Positions 40,317 through 48,233 of a DNA stretch of 50,583 nucleotides are shown piece by piece; positions within the stretch are counted from its first letter, which is position 1; the number at the start of each line of letters is the position of its first letter. The position numbers were made by a program, and so were the translations under genes. Where the stretch lies: positions 75,360 through 125,942 of the forward strand of contig NZ_AOME01000002.1 of assembly GCF_000336935.1 (NCBI RefSeq), given 5' to 3'. Below the pieces are notes generated by a model. The model ran no database searches, had not been told where the DNA came from, and saw only the letters and a list, made by a program, of their open reading frames with translations. The stretch is from Halococcus salifodinae DSM 8989 (GTDB lineage: Archaea > Halobacteriota > Halobacteria > Halobacteriales > Halococcaceae).

Positions 40317-41039
40317 TTAGCTCGAGCCGGCTTCAGCCGATTCGTCGGCTGGCTCCGCCACGTCGACACGGTCGCTGAGCCACGCGGCTGCCGCCGCCGC
40401 CTCCTCGGCGTCGTCGCTTTGGAGCTTGAGTCGGACGTGTTCGCCCGGATAGCTTCCCACCGTGACGTCGAAGCGTTCCCTGACAGCGGCGATCCGGTCG
40501 AGCAGCGCGCTCTCGGGTTCGGCGGCGCGGACCCACTCGACGTGCGAGATCGTCCCCGAAAACTCCCCCGCGACCGTCTCGAACATCGCGTGCATCTCTT
40601 CGGGGACACCGGGAAACACGTACACCGACTCGACAACGCAGCCTGGCGCGACCCCGGCCTCGTTGTGGAGCACTCGTGCGCCCGCCGGGAGGTCGGCGGT
40701 GCCAGCAGCGAGATCCGCGCGCTCGTAGCCGCCGTGTTCGGCGAGCCATTCGATCGCCTCGTCGTTCGTTTCGAGGTCGCGGTCGAACGCCGCCGCCACG
40801 GCGTCCATCGTCAGGTCGTCGTGGGTTGGCCCGAGTCCGCCCGTGACGAGCACCGCGTCGTAGCGGTCGTGGAGTTCTGCGACGGTGTCCGCGATCGTCT
40901 CGATCCGATCGGGTACCACGACACACCGCTCGACCGTCGCGCCGCGCTCCGTGAGCCGGCTCCCGAGCCACGCGGCGTTGGTGTTCACGGTGTCGCCCGC
41001 GAGGAGTTCGTCGCCGACCGAAACCAGGCCAACGCGCAT
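40317..41039 (-). CDS. CinA N-terminal (MoCF-binding) domain protein
   Basis: The protein has 240 residues. The COG1058/CinA opening VGLVSVGDELLAGDTVNTNAAWLGSRL is followed by VLVTGGLGPTHDDLTMDAV, the MoaB/MogA-like fold signature (GGxGPTxDD), and VYVFPGVPEEMHAMF. The C-terminal amidase domain of full CinA is absent. Single-domain archaeal members may act on nicotinamide nucleotides or ADP-ribose; the exact reaction is unknown. A TATA-like ACTTTTATCACCC lies about 27 bp before the ATG. Confidence 0.87.
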   Translation of the reverse strand: MRVGLVSVGDELLAGDTVNTNAAWLGSRLTERGATVERCVVVPDRIETIADTVAELHDRYDAVLVTGGLGPTHDDLTMDAVAAAFDRDLETNDEAIEWLAEHGGYERADLAAGTADLPAGARVLHNEAGVAPGCVVESVYVFPGVPEEMHAMFETVAGEFSGTISHVEWVRAAEPESALLDRIAAVRERFDVTVGSYPGEHVRLKLQSDDAEEAAAAAAWLSDRVDVAEPADESAEAGSS

Positions 41040-41193
41040 GGCCGGTGTTGGGTGGCGGGTGATAAAAGTCCGCAGGTCCCAGGTGCGCTCGGCATCTCAC
41101 GATCGCTCCGTGCGGACGAGCCTCCGTCGTCCGTTCAGTCACTGCTCTACCTGAACTGCCGGTGGGATCGTCGCCCGGCGCGGTTCGGGTGAC

Positions 41194-41598
41194 TCAGCCC
41201 TCGACGGCCGCCGTGGGCTGGTCGGACGGCTCGTACTTCGTCCGGAACTCCCCGATGAGCTGGCCCATCTTCGCGTACCAGTCGTTCAACATGCGTTGCA
41301 TCTCGTCGGCGACGACGTCCGGATCGGTCGGCCGGAAGACGTGGTAGTAGCCACCCTGCTCGTAGTTGACCTGCTCTTTCTGGACGAACCCCGCCTGGAG
41401 CAGTCGCTGGAGCGAGCGATACACCGTCGAGCGTTCTCGGTCGACCTCCTCGGCGATCTCGTCGACGGTCAGAGCTGCGTCGTGACTGACGACGACTTCG
41501 AAGCAGTCCCGGTCGAGATCGGTCAGGCCGTGGAAACATTCGAGGAGCCCCTCACACTCCATGTCCGCACGAAGATACTCCGCCATCGAGTCGGGCAT
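41194..41598 (-). CDS. TrmB-like winged-helix regulator of the sulfur island
   Basis: The protein has 134 residues from ATG 41598 (an internal Met at 41586 is possible). It carries a TrmB-type winged helix: LTDLDRDCFEVVVSHDAALTVDEIAEEVDRERSTVYRSLQRLLQAGFVQKEQVN, with recognition helix RSTVYRSLQRL, and a short helical C-terminus (MQRMLNDWYAKMGQLIGEF) for dimerisation. Cys at residues ~14, 20 and 32 could sense redox or persulfide state; this is speculative. A TATA-like GTCTTTATTCGC lies about 27 bp upstream and is flanked by inverted repeats. It sits at the left edge of the sulfur genes. Confidence 0.82.
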   Translation of the reverse strand: MPDSMAEYLRADMECEGLLECFHGLTDLDRDCFEVVVSHDAALTVDEIAEEVDRERSTVYRSLQRLLQAGFVQKEQVNYEQGGYYHVFRPTDPDVVADEMQRMLNDWYAKMGQLIGEFRTKYEPSDQPTAAVEG

Positions 41599-41612
41599 TG
41601 GTTACGCCCTGT

Positions 41613-41654
41613 AGTCGTGGAGCGAATAAAGACGTTGTGCATGCTCCGCACGAC
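41613..41654 (-). promoter_or_regulatory. Promoter of the TrmB-like regulator with inverted repeats
   Basis: The TATA element (41619-41631) is bracketed by GTCGTGGAGC (41613-41622) and GCTCCGCACGAC (41643-41654), an inverted repeat with a two-base bulge. Overlapping it, GTTGTGC (41634-41640) and GCACGAC (41648-41654) form a second near-palindrome at the BRE position. Both could be autoregulatory operators. Confidence 0.4.
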
Positions 41655-41699
41655 TGTACACGACCATCACGGTCGAACTCGTGCCATCGAGAGTGTGGC

Positions 41700-42410
41700 T
41701 CACTGTTCGGTGTCGCCCCAGACATCGACGTCGGTCAGTCGGAGTTCACCGTTCGCCTTCCACGTCCGCGGTCGGCAGGCGACTACGGTTGCGGCGACGA
41801 AGAACGCGGCGACGAGTCCGGTCACGACGATTCCGGGAATGGCACCGATCGCGGCGCTCGCCGGCCACTCCGTCGCCTGCATGAAGGCGGTGATCCGGAT
41901 AAACCAGGCGACGAGGAGCACGGCCATGAGTGGAAGGTACACCCGGCGCAGGCGGTGGGCGAGCGCTTCCTCGAAGCTGATCTTGATCTTCGGCTGGCGG
42001 TAGTCCTCGCTCAGCTCGCGTCGCCAGTGGGGGTCGCTGATGTCCTTCGAGGCGTCGAGTGCGTTCGCGAAGACGTTCTCCTGCATCAGTCGGACGCGCG
42101 ACCGCCAGAGATCGTAGCCCCGGTATCGACGGGCCTCGATCACGAGGAAGACGGTGAGCATCGCCAGTCCGATCAGCACGATGTAGTGGGGGTTGTTGCC
42201 CGTGAACGCCCACGTCAGGATCGCTGCCATGATCGTGATGGCCCAGTTGGTCGTGCGATCGAGGCGCTCGCGCCAGAACTTCATCCGGTGGACCTCGCCG
42301 CGGTAGAGATGGGCCATCGAGGAGCCAGGCCCCATCCCTTCCTCGAACATCCCGCGACCGATGTGGCGCTCGACCTCACCGGTCGGATCGAAGGGTGTGT
42401 CGTCGCTCAC
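41700..42410 (-). CDS. DUF2270 integral membrane protein
   Basis: The protein has 236 residues from GTG 42410. Two pairs of transmembrane helices (TTNWAITIMAAILTWAFTG, YIVLIGLAMLTVFLVI; YLPLMAVLLVAWFIRI, IPGIVVTGLVAAFFVAATVV) flank a conserved cytoplasmic stretch (EARRYRGYDLWRSRVRLMQENVFANAL). HLYRGEVHRMKFWRERLDRT is the DUF2270 signature. The function is unknown. Its GTG overlaps the TGA of a tiny upstream ORF (GTGA). Confidence 0.88.
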   Translation of the reverse strand: MSDDTPFDPTGEVERHIGRGMFEEGMGPGSSMAHLYRGEVHRMKFWRERLDRTTNWAITIMAAILTWAFTGNNPHYIVLIGLAMLTVFLVIEARRYRGYDLWRSRVRLMQENVFANALDASKDISDPHWRRELSEDYRQPKIKISFEEALAHRLRRVYLPLMAVLLVAWFIRITAFMQATEWPASAAIGAIPGIVVTGLVAAFFVAATVVACRPRTWKANGELRLTDVDVWGDTEQ

Positions 42411-42478
42411 GAGTCCCCCTCGATCCGCGATAGCTGTTCGTGGTCGGTATCGTGCTCGTGTTCGGTGTTTCGCATCAT
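42407..42478 (-). CDS. Tiny His/Glu-rich ORF overlapping the DUF2270 start
   Basis: This 23-codon frame from ATG 42478 (or 42475) contains NTEHEHDTDHEQ and ends in TGA overlapping the GTG start of the DUF2270 gene (GTGA). The overlap suggests translational coupling. It is too short to be sure it is a protein; a leader ORF or chance frame is possible. Confidence 0.25.
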   Translation of the reverse strand: MMRNTEHEHDTDHEQLSRIEGDS

Positions 42479-42500
42479 CTGGGAGTCGAATCGGGGACGA

Positions 42501-42968
42501 TCAGTCGCTCGGTGTGACCGTTCTATCGGTTTCCTGTCGATACGCGCGCCAGTAGCCCTGAGCGTACGCACCGAGGAACATCCCGGCGATCCCGAGCAGG
42601 ATCGGGTAGTTCCCGATGCCGAGGCTGGCGTACGCCGAGCCCGGACAGAGCCCCGAAATCCCCCAGCCGACGCCGAAGACCGCTCCGCCGAGGAGCACGC
42701 TGCGGTCGAAGGATCGCTCGCGTTTGCCGTAGGGATCGCCGGTGAGCGGTGCACGGTCGAGGTGGCGCGTCGCCAGCGTGATGACGGTTCCAGTGACGGC
42801 CGCCGCCCCGCCCATCACGAAGAGGAGTCCGAGATCCTCCAACTGGAGGAAATCGAGGACGATCTCGGGTCTCGCCATCCCGCTGTAGGCGAGGCCGAAC
42901 CCGAACAGCGATCCGCCAACGGCGATCAGCGGCACGAACAGCGGGTGACGGGTGCCGTTCGCGCTCAT
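42501..42968 (-). CDS. YeeE/YedE family transporter half (thiosulfate/sulfur channel)
   Basis: The protein has 155 residues from ATG 42968, which overlaps the stop of the partner gene by 4 bp. About four hydrophobic helices are present. The Cys motif GISGLCPGSAYASLGIG is the second of the two conserved YeeE/YedE signatures. In full-length YeeE, conserved Cys residues relay thiosulfate through the membrane. Here the protein is split into two half-size subunits encoded in tandem (with 42965-43477), which probably assemble together. Confidence 0.9.
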   Translation of the reverse strand: MSANGTRHPLFVPLIAVGGSLFGFGLAYSGMARPEIVLDFLQLEDLGLLFVMGGAAAVTGTVITLATRHLDRAPLTGDPYGKRERSFDRSVLLGGAVFGVGWGISGLCPGSAYASLGIGNYPILLGIAGMFLGAYAQGYWRAYRQETDRTVTPSD

Positions 42969-43477
42969 GGTGTCACCCCGAGCGCCTGCATCGAGAGTGC
43001 GGTCCCGATCGCGACTGCCATGAACGTCGCGACGTTCGCGAAGGAGGTCCGCGACAGCGACGCCAGCCCGCTGATCCCGTGGCCGGAGGTACAGCCCTTC
43101 CCGATCCGCGTCCCGACACCGACGAGGACGCCACCGCCGAGCAGTCGCCACGGCTGGACATCGGTCGTCCAGCCACCCTCTCCGAGAAGGAGGGCGTAGA
43201 CGGCCGCGCCGGCGACCATGCTCAGCGTGAAGACGAGCCGCCAGTCACGTGTGGCGAGATACTTCGCCCGGTTGAATCGTGGGATCTTCGAGACGTACGA
43301 CAGCGTCGACTCGAAGAACGTGCTCGCGCCCGGCGTGATCGCCGTCCCGAGGTAGATGATCGAAACCCCGAGCCCGATGAGGACGCCGCCGATGGCGTAC
43401 TGGCCGATTCCACGGGGGAACAGCCCCGCGAGCGATGCCTGTCCGATGACCGTCAGGACGTCGAACTGTCCGATCAT
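42965..43477 (-). CDS. YeeE/YedE family transporter half (thiosulfate/sulfur channel)
   Basis: This 170-residue membrane protein has about four to five hydrophobic segments. The signature GTRIGKGCTSGHGISGLASLS carries the conserved Cys of the first YeeE half. An extracytoplasmic or loop part (TPGASTFFESTLSYVSKIPRFNRAKYLATRDW) is typical of the family. It starts 3 bp after the rhodanese-MBL stop and overlaps the second half-channel gene. The operon order persulfide enzyme-channel-channel suggests imported thiosulfate or persulfide is processed at once. Confidence 0.9.
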   Translation of the reverse strand: MIGQFDVLTVIGQASLAGLFPRGIGQYAIGGVLIGLGVSIIYLGTAITPGASTFFESTLSYVSKIPRFNRAKYLATRDWRLVFTLSMVAGAAVYALLLGEGGWTTDVQPWRLLGGGVLVGVGTRIGKGCTSGHGISGLASLSRTSFANVATFMAVAIGTALSMQALGVTP

Positions 43478-43480
43478 CGA

Positions 43481-44665
43481 TCAGTCGCTCGTCAGCGCGT
43501 CCTGGCTCGCCGCACAGTTGTTGGGGCCCTGTTCGAGCGCGAACGCCTCCTCGTCGGTCGGCTCGCGTTCGCCGAGATTTGTCGCGACGATTGCCTCGTA
43601 GTTGCTCGGTCGTGGCGGCATATTCGATTGGACGAGATCGACGAACGCTGCACGGTCCATTCCGAGTGCGTCCATTCGAGATTCGAGATCACCGAGTCGA
43701 GCCGTGTACGTGCCGTCGTCGGCCTCGGCGTTCCCGCTGAAGTGGCCTGGAGCAACGACGGTCTCGTCGGGAAGCTCCAGCACACGCTCGTGCAGCGTCT
43801 CGTGGAGCTGTTTCGCGGCGTCGGCTGCGCCCTCGGCTCCCGCTTCGAGATCGGGACGAGCGACGCTCTCGATGAACAGACCGTCGCCGGCGAACAGGAC
43901 GTTCCCGATCCGGTAGGCGGTCATCCCCGACGTGTGGCCGGGCGTGTGAAGCGCCTCGATCTCGGCCTCGCCGACGGCGATCGTCTCGCCGTCCTCGATC
44001 GTCGCATAGGCAGTGTCGTCGACGCCGCGCTCGGCGGCGGATGCGGGAAGGAACGCTTCCGCGCTGGTCCCTGCGGCGACACGCCGGTTCCCGCTGATGT
44101 GGTCGGCGTGGATGTGGGTGTCGAGCGCGGCCGTGATCTTCGCCCCCAGCGTGCGCGCGTCCTGATGATAGGTGTCGGTGAACGTCCGGAGTGGATCGAC
44201 GACCGCGGCCTCGTCGCCGCTGACGACGAGATACGAGAGACAGCCGCTGGAGGGCCGCTGGTACTGGACGATCGTGGCGTCGACATCGACGGCGAGTTCG
44301 TGGGATTCGTAGAGCTCCGCCCAGCCGTTCATGCCGCGTGCGAGATGGCGCACCCCGTAGCCGCGTTCGTGCAGCAGGCCGGCGACGTACTCGCTCGAAT
44401 CGCCTTTCGCACAGAGAACCGTCACGTCCCGATCGTCGGGAATCCCCTCGAAGACCTCCTCATCGACGTCGCCGAGCAGGAATTCGAAGTACGGTACGTT
44501 CCGGACGGTGACGTTCGGTCCGTCGATGTGCCACTCCTCGAACGCCTCACTCGCACGCGTATCGAGCAGAAATACGTCCTCGTTGTCGTCGATGCGCTCT
44601 TTCAGTTCGTTCGGCTCGATCGATTCGACATCGACAGCCGGGTCGGGAAACGTTTCGTCACTCAT
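43481..44665 (-). CDS. Rhodanese-metallo-beta-lactamase fusion (persulfide dioxygenase/sulfurtransferase type)
   Basis: The protein has 394 residues from ATG 44665 (MSDETFPDPAVD); the longer frame upstream is a shadow. Residues ~15-115 form a rhodanese domain (VFLLDTRASEAFEEWHI) with the active-site loop VLCAKGDSSEYVA. Residues ~130-340 form an MBL fold: THIHADHISGNRR (HxHxDH), LHTPGHTSGM, FAGDGLFIE and VAPGHFSG. Rhodanese and ETHE1-like MBL domains act on glutathione or protein persulfides. Here the rhodanese comes first, the reverse of most fusions. The tail ends QGPNNCAAS, shared with the paralogue at 47072. It is probably cytoplasmic and cotranscribed with the YeeE pair. Confidence 0.9.
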   Translation of the reverse strand: MSDETFPDPAVDVESIEPNELKERIDDNEDVFLLDTRASEAFEEWHIDGPNVTVRNVPYFEFLLGDVDEEVFEGIPDDRDVTVLCAKGDSSEYVAGLLHERGYGVRHLARGMNGWAELYESHELAVDVDATIVQYQRPSSGCLSYLVVSGDEAAVVDPLRTFTDTYHQDARTLGAKITAALDTHIHADHISGNRRVAAGTSAEAFLPASAAERGVDDTAYATIEDGETIAVGEAEIEALHTPGHTSGMTAYRIGNVLFAGDGLFIESVARPDLEAGAEGAADAAKQLHETLHERVLELPDETVVAPGHFSGNAEADDGTYTARLGDLESRMDALGMDRAAFVDLVQSNMPPRPSNYEAIVATNLGEREPTDEEAFALEQGPNNCAASQDALTSD

Positions 44666-44872
44666 CGTACCCGCCACTACCCGTTCGATCCCAATAAGCG
44701 TTCGTATAGAATAGTGAATTCTATGCAATATAGATCGGTCGAAAATGGGTTGTATGGACTCCTTAGTGGATTCGGTGCAGTCTTCGGGGGTCTTCGAGAG
44801 AGGGATGTTCGACAGATGCACAAGACTTTTGCAATACCGAGGTTGTATTGTTCGATGGAGGCAAGACAGAAC
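44666..44872. promoter_or_regulatory. Divergent sulfur-gene promoter region with two perfect inverted repeats
   Basis: ATAGAAT-AGTGA-ATTCTAT (44706-44724) is a perfect 7-bp inverted repeat 41 bp before the rhodanese-MBL start. CAATAC-CGAGGTT-GTATTG (44832-44850) is a perfect 6-bp inverted repeat next to an AAGACTTTTGC TATA-like element for tusA. Both have operator geometry. The half-site CAATACCG recurs at 47047 before the second rhodanese-MBL gene. Confidence 0.5.
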
Positions 44873-45118
44873 ATGAGCGACGAACACGATACTGCCGAGA
44901 CGCTCGACGTCAAAGGTGAGAACTGCCCCATGCCGGTCATCGAGACCAAGCAGGCGGCCGACGAGTTGGAGAGCGAGGAGGTGCTCGAAGTGCTCGCGAC
45001 CGATGCCGGGAGCATGAGCGATATCAAGGGGTGGGCCGGCTCGACCGCGGGCGTCGAACTGGTCGATCAGACCGACGACGGGGACGTGTACAAACACTAC
45101 GTCCGGAAGACCGCATGA
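44873..45118 (+). CDS. tusA: TusA-family sulfur carrier
   Basis: The protein has 81 residues from ATG 44873; ATG 44855 gives 6 more residues and fits the TATA spacing better, so the start is uncertain. GGAGG at 44857 supports either reading. The TusA signature ENCPMPVIETKQAAD contains the persulfide-carrying Cys and the CPxP motif, followed by a typical beta-alpha-beta ending (VLATDAGSMSDIKGWAG...). TusA accepts sulfane sulfur from rhodaneses or DsrE and passes it on. It is the first gene of the plus-strand sulfur operon. Confidence 0.92.
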   Translation: MSDEHDTAETLDVKGENCPMPVIETKQAADELESEEVLEVLATDAGSMSDIKGWAGSTAGVELVDQTDDGDVYKHYVRKTA

Positions 45119-45176
45119 CGGCCACCGACGAGATCGGGTCGTGCGCGTCGACCGGTCGATCGACTGAGAGGCGACG

Positions 45177-45746
45177 ATGAGCACGGAGACCCGATCCACC
45201 GCTGGCGAGTCGATCGAGGACGGTGCCGGCCTCGAAGCTCGCATCGAGGAGCTCGAAGCCGAACTCGCCGCGATCCGGGACGACGACGATCAGCGGATGG
45301 TCATCATCGCGACGAAGGGGACCCTCGACATGGCGTACCCGCCCCTGATCCTCGCTTCGACGGCCGCAGCTTTCGGCTGGGACGTGACGGTGTTTCACAC
45401 GTTCTGGGGGCTCGAACTCCTCCACGAGGAACACTCTCAGGAGCTGGGCCTGAGTTCGGTCGGCAATCCCAACATGCCGATTCCGAACGTCATCGGGGCG
45501 CTTCCCGGCATGGATCGGGCGACCGCGAAGCTGATGGAGCGACGCATCGCCGACAACGACGTCGCGAGCGTCGAAGAGCTCGTTCGGACCGCACTCGATA
45601 GCGGGGTCGATCTCCAGGCGTGTCAGATGACGATCGATCTGTTGGACTACGACGAAGCCGACTTCTACGACGGCGTCGAGACGGGCGTCGGCGCGGCGAG
45701 CGCCTTCCAGCGCATGACCAACGCCGACATCCAACTCCTCGTCTGA
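45177..45746 (+). CDS. DsrE/DsrF/DrsH-like (DsrE2) sulfurtransferase
   Basis: The protein has 189 residues. After a ~35-residue acidic coiled stretch (LEARIEELEAELAAIRDDDD) comes the DsrE fold: MVIIATKGTLDMAYPPLILASTAAAFGWDVTVFHTFWGLELL, then a loop MPIPNVIGALPGMDRATAKLM. The Cys-bearing strand is DLQACQMTIDLLDYDEADF. DsrE2 proteins are usually encoded beside TusA and rhodanese and relay persulfide sulfur. It follows tusA by 58 bp. It has no strong membrane segments, unlike some DsrE2A proteins. Confidence 0.88.
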   Translation: MSTETRSTAGESIEDGAGLEARIEELEAELAAIRDDDDQRMVIIATKGTLDMAYPPLILASTAAAFGWDVTVFHTFWGLELLHEEHSQELGLSSVGNPNMPIPNVIGALPGMDRATAKLMERRIADNDVASVEELVRTALDSGVDLQACQMTIDLLDYDEADFYDGVETGVGAASAFQRMTNADIQLLV

Positions 45747-45818
45747 GTCGGCCCGCTCCCACACACCGGATCTCACGAACCGAAAACGATTTTCACGACA
45801 GACACAATACTCTACACG

Positions 45819-46259
45819 ATGACGCTCCCCATCGACCCGAGCCAGCTGGACGAAGACGACATCGGTGTGAAACGAACCACCCTGGAGATGAGCCACGAGG
45901 ACGCGATCGAACACGTTCGGACGGTGTTCACCGACGCGGGCTTCGGCATCCCTGTCGAGTTCTCGCCGTCGGAGCTCCTCAACGAGAAGGTCGACGCCGA
46001 CCGCGACCCGTACTACGTGCTGGGTGCGTGCAACCCCGCGATCGCCGACCGCGCGCTCGACGCCAGTGAGGACCGAATGGGTGGGCTCTTTCCCTGCAAC
46101 GTCGTCGTCTGGGAGGAAGAGCCCGGCGTGCAGACCGTCTATCACGTCTCGATCATGCGGATCGCCCGGCTCGTCGGGATGGCTCCGGACGACGACGCGA
46201 TGGCCGACATCATCGAGGACACCGGCGAGCTCGCCGACGAAGCGTTCGAGGCGCTGTGA
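45819..46259 (+). CDS. DUF302 family protein
   Basis: This 146-residue protein has the DUF302 core: KRTTLEMSHEDAIEHVRTVFTDAGFGIPVEFSPSELLNEKVDAD, YYVLGACNPAIADRALDAS and GGLFPCNVVVWEE. The two Cys (in GACNP and LFPCN) are positioned so they could carry a ligand or persulfide. DUF302 proteins are small alpha/beta dimers often found near sulfur genes; the biochemical role is unknown. It lies between DsrE and the methyltransferase on the same strand. Confidence 0.88.
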   Translation: MTLPIDPSQLDEDDIGVKRTTLEMSHEDAIEHVRTVFTDAGFGIPVEFSPSELLNEKVDADRDPYYVLGACNPAIADRALDASEDRMGGLFPCNVVVWEEEPGVQTVYHVSIMRIARLVGMAPDDDAMADIIEDTGELADEAFEAL

Positions 46260-46261
46260 CG

Positions 46262-46822
46262 ATGGGCTATCACACCTTCGATGCCGACAACGCCGATAAG
46301 CTGGAGGAGACGGCGTGGCGCTACCGCTTCCTCTCGGCCGAGGAGCTGCTGTGGGCGATTTCGCCATCGCCGGAGCACGTCGTGGCCGACCTCGGCAGCG
46401 GCACGGGGTTTTACACCGACGACGTCGCGTCGCACGCCAGCGAGGTCTACGCAGTCGACGTCCAAGAAGCGATGCACGAGTACTACCGGGAGAAGGGGGT
46501 TCCCACGAACGTCGAACCCGTGACGACAGGCATCGAGGAGCTTCCGTTCGAGGACGCGAGTCTCGACGCCGCGTTCTCGACGATGACCTATCACGAGTTC
46601 GCGAGCGACGACGCGTTCGCGGAGATCCGTCGGGTGCTCCGGCCCGGGGGACGACTCGTCATCATTGATTGGACGGCCACGGGAACCGGCGAGAACGGCC
46701 CGCCGCTCGACGAGCGATACACCGCCGACGCGGCCGCGGACGCGCTCCGTGACCACGGGTTCGAGATCGAGCACGAGACCACCCGTCCGGAAACGTTTCT
46801 ACTGGTCGCTACGATCGAGTAG
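46262..46822 (+). CDS. SAM-dependent methyltransferase (class I)
   Basis: The enzyme has 186 residues from ATG 46262; GTG 46256 overlapping the DUF302 stop is possible. The SAM-binding motif I is VVADLGSGTGFYTDDVA, with VYAVDVQEAM as motif post-I, LDAAFSTMTYHEF as motif II and EIRRVLRPGGRLVIIDW as motif III. It resembles UbiE/arsenite-type small-molecule methyltransferases, but the Cys set of ArsM is missing. Position at the end of a sulfur operon suggests methylation of a thiol or sulfide; this is inference. Confidence 0.85.
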   Translation: MGYHTFDADNADKLEETAWRYRFLSAEELLWAISPSPEHVVADLGSGTGFYTDDVASHASEVYAVDVQEAMHEYYREKGVPTNVEPVTTGIEELPFEDASLDAAFSTMTYHEFASDDAFAEIRRVLRPGGRLVIIDWTATGTGENGPPLDERYTADAAADALRDHGFEIEHETTRPETFLLVATIE

Positions 46823-47046
46823 CCTCACGTCGGTTTTCACAGTGCCATCGGGGTTGGGTCGTGATGTGGCCGACTCCGCCCACACCACGGGTGTATTTCG
46901 CTCCAAAGACGGATTCATCCGACACGTATCGAACGGTCGTCCGGGTTCGGCGTCGCCGGGCGACCACCGAGCACGAACCCGGTGTGTGTCGTCGGCAATA
47001 CGATTCGTGGACCCGATGAAAACGCCAGAGAAATGTTTATTTGTCC

Positions 47047-47054
47047 CAATACCG
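47047..47054 (+). promoter_or_regulatory. CAATACCG half-site and TATA before the second rhodanese-MBL gene
   Basis: CAATACCG here is identical to the left arm of the inverted repeat before tusA (44832-44839), and GCAATACG occurs at 46995-47002. A TATA-like TGTTTATTTG lies at 47034-47043, about 30 bp before the ATG. The gap 46823-47071 is otherwise empty of genes. Confidence 0.35.
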
Positions 47055-47071
47055 TACAGAAAGCCAGAACC

Positions 47072-48223
47072 ATGTTCGAGACGATCACTGCCAGAGAACT
47101 CGCTGACGCACAGGACGAAGGTGTGGACGATTTCATACTCATCGATACGCGCCCGGCGGACAGCTACGAGTCGTGGCGCGTGCCGGGTGCGGTGAACGTC
47201 CCGTTCGGGCCGGCGGAGACGCTGGGGACGGACCAGCGCGAGACGATCAGTTCGTTGGCGGACGACAAGCGGATCGTCACGATCTGCGGGAAGGGGGCGA
47301 CGTCGACGACCCTCGCCGCCGAACTCGACGCCGACGGGTTCGAGGACGTCGCGGTCGTGACAGGGGGAATGCGCGAGTGGAACTCGCTGTATGAGACGGC
47401 TCGTGTGGACACGAGGGACGAGGATCTCCACGTCGTCCAGTTCCAGCGCCGGGCGAAAGGCTGTCTCTCCTATCTCGTCGGCTCGAAACGTACGGGCGAG
47501 GCGGTCGTCATCGATCCCACGCGACACACCGATCAGTACGTGACAACCGCCGCCGAGCACGGAATGGCGATCACTCACGTTCTGGATACCCACGTTCACG
47601 CCGATCATCTCTCCGGCGGACGGGAACTCGCGACACGGCTCAGTGTCCCCTATCACCTCGGCGAACGCGCGACCGAGCGCGACCTCGGCCACGAGTTCGA
47701 ACCGCTGGCCGACGGCGCGACGATCACGGTCGGTGATACCGAGATCGAAACGCTCGGTGCGCCAGGCCACACCACCGAGATGGTCGCCTACCGCGTCGGT
47801 GACGACGCCGTGCTCACCGGCGACAGCCTGTTCTTCGATTCGGTCGGTCGTACGGAGCTCGAATTCGGCGCGGAGGGGGCCGAAGAGGGTGCGGAGATGC
47901 AGTACGAGACGCTCCACGACACGCTGCTCGAACTCCCCGGAGCGCTGACCGTCCTGCCGGGCCACGTCACCGTGAACAGCGACGGCACCTACGAGAACGC
48001 TTCACCAGGCGAACTCGTCGGGCGATCTCTTGAGGAAGTTCAGGACCGACTCGGCCTCGTCGACCTCGACCGGGCGGCGTTCGTCGAGCGGATGGTCGAG
48101 AACGTCCCCGAGAAACCCGACAACTACGAGACGGTGATCGCGATCAACCGAGGTGTCGAGAGGGTCGAGAGCACGCGTGCGGCGACGATGCTCGAGACAG
48201 GTGCGAACAACTGCGCGGCCTGA
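47072..48223 (+). CDS. Second rhodanese-metallo-beta-lactamase fusion
   Basis: The protein has 383 residues from ATG 47072 (MFETITARELADAQ), supported by the TATA box; the frame reaching 46982 is unlikely. The rhodanese domain is residues ~1-115 (ILIDTRPADSYESWRV, active loop TICGKGATS). The MBL domain is ~120-330 (THVHADHLSGGRE, GAPGHTTEM, LTGDSLFFD, VLPGHVTVN). The C-terminus ends TGANNCAA, like its paralogue at 43481. The two proteins share architecture but differ in active loops (CAKGDS against CGKGATS), so they may act on different persulfides or at different steps. It has its own promoter with a shared half-site. Confidence 0.9.
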   Translation: MFETITARELADAQDEGVDDFILIDTRPADSYESWRVPGAVNVPFGPAETLGTDQRETISSLADDKRIVTICGKGATSTTLAAELDADGFEDVAVVTGGMREWNSLYETARVDTRDEDLHVVQFQRRAKGCLSYLVGSKRTGEAVVIDPTRHTDQYVTTAAEHGMAITHVLDTHVHADHLSGGRELATRLSVPYHLGERATERDLGHEFEPLADGATITVGDTEIETLGAPGHTTEMVAYRVGDDAVLTGDSLFFDSVGRTELEFGAEGAEEGAEMQYETLHDTLLELPGALTVLPGHVTVNSDGTYENASPGELVGRSLEEVQDRLGLVDLDRAAFVERMVENVPEKPDNYETVIAINRGVERVESTRAATMLETGANNCAA

Positions 48224-48233
48224 AACGCGCGCC

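Noticed and set aside
43079-44872. Upstream extension of the tusA frame to about 680 codons
   Set aside because: The extension runs antisense through the rhodanese-MBL gene; TusA homologues are about 80 residues.
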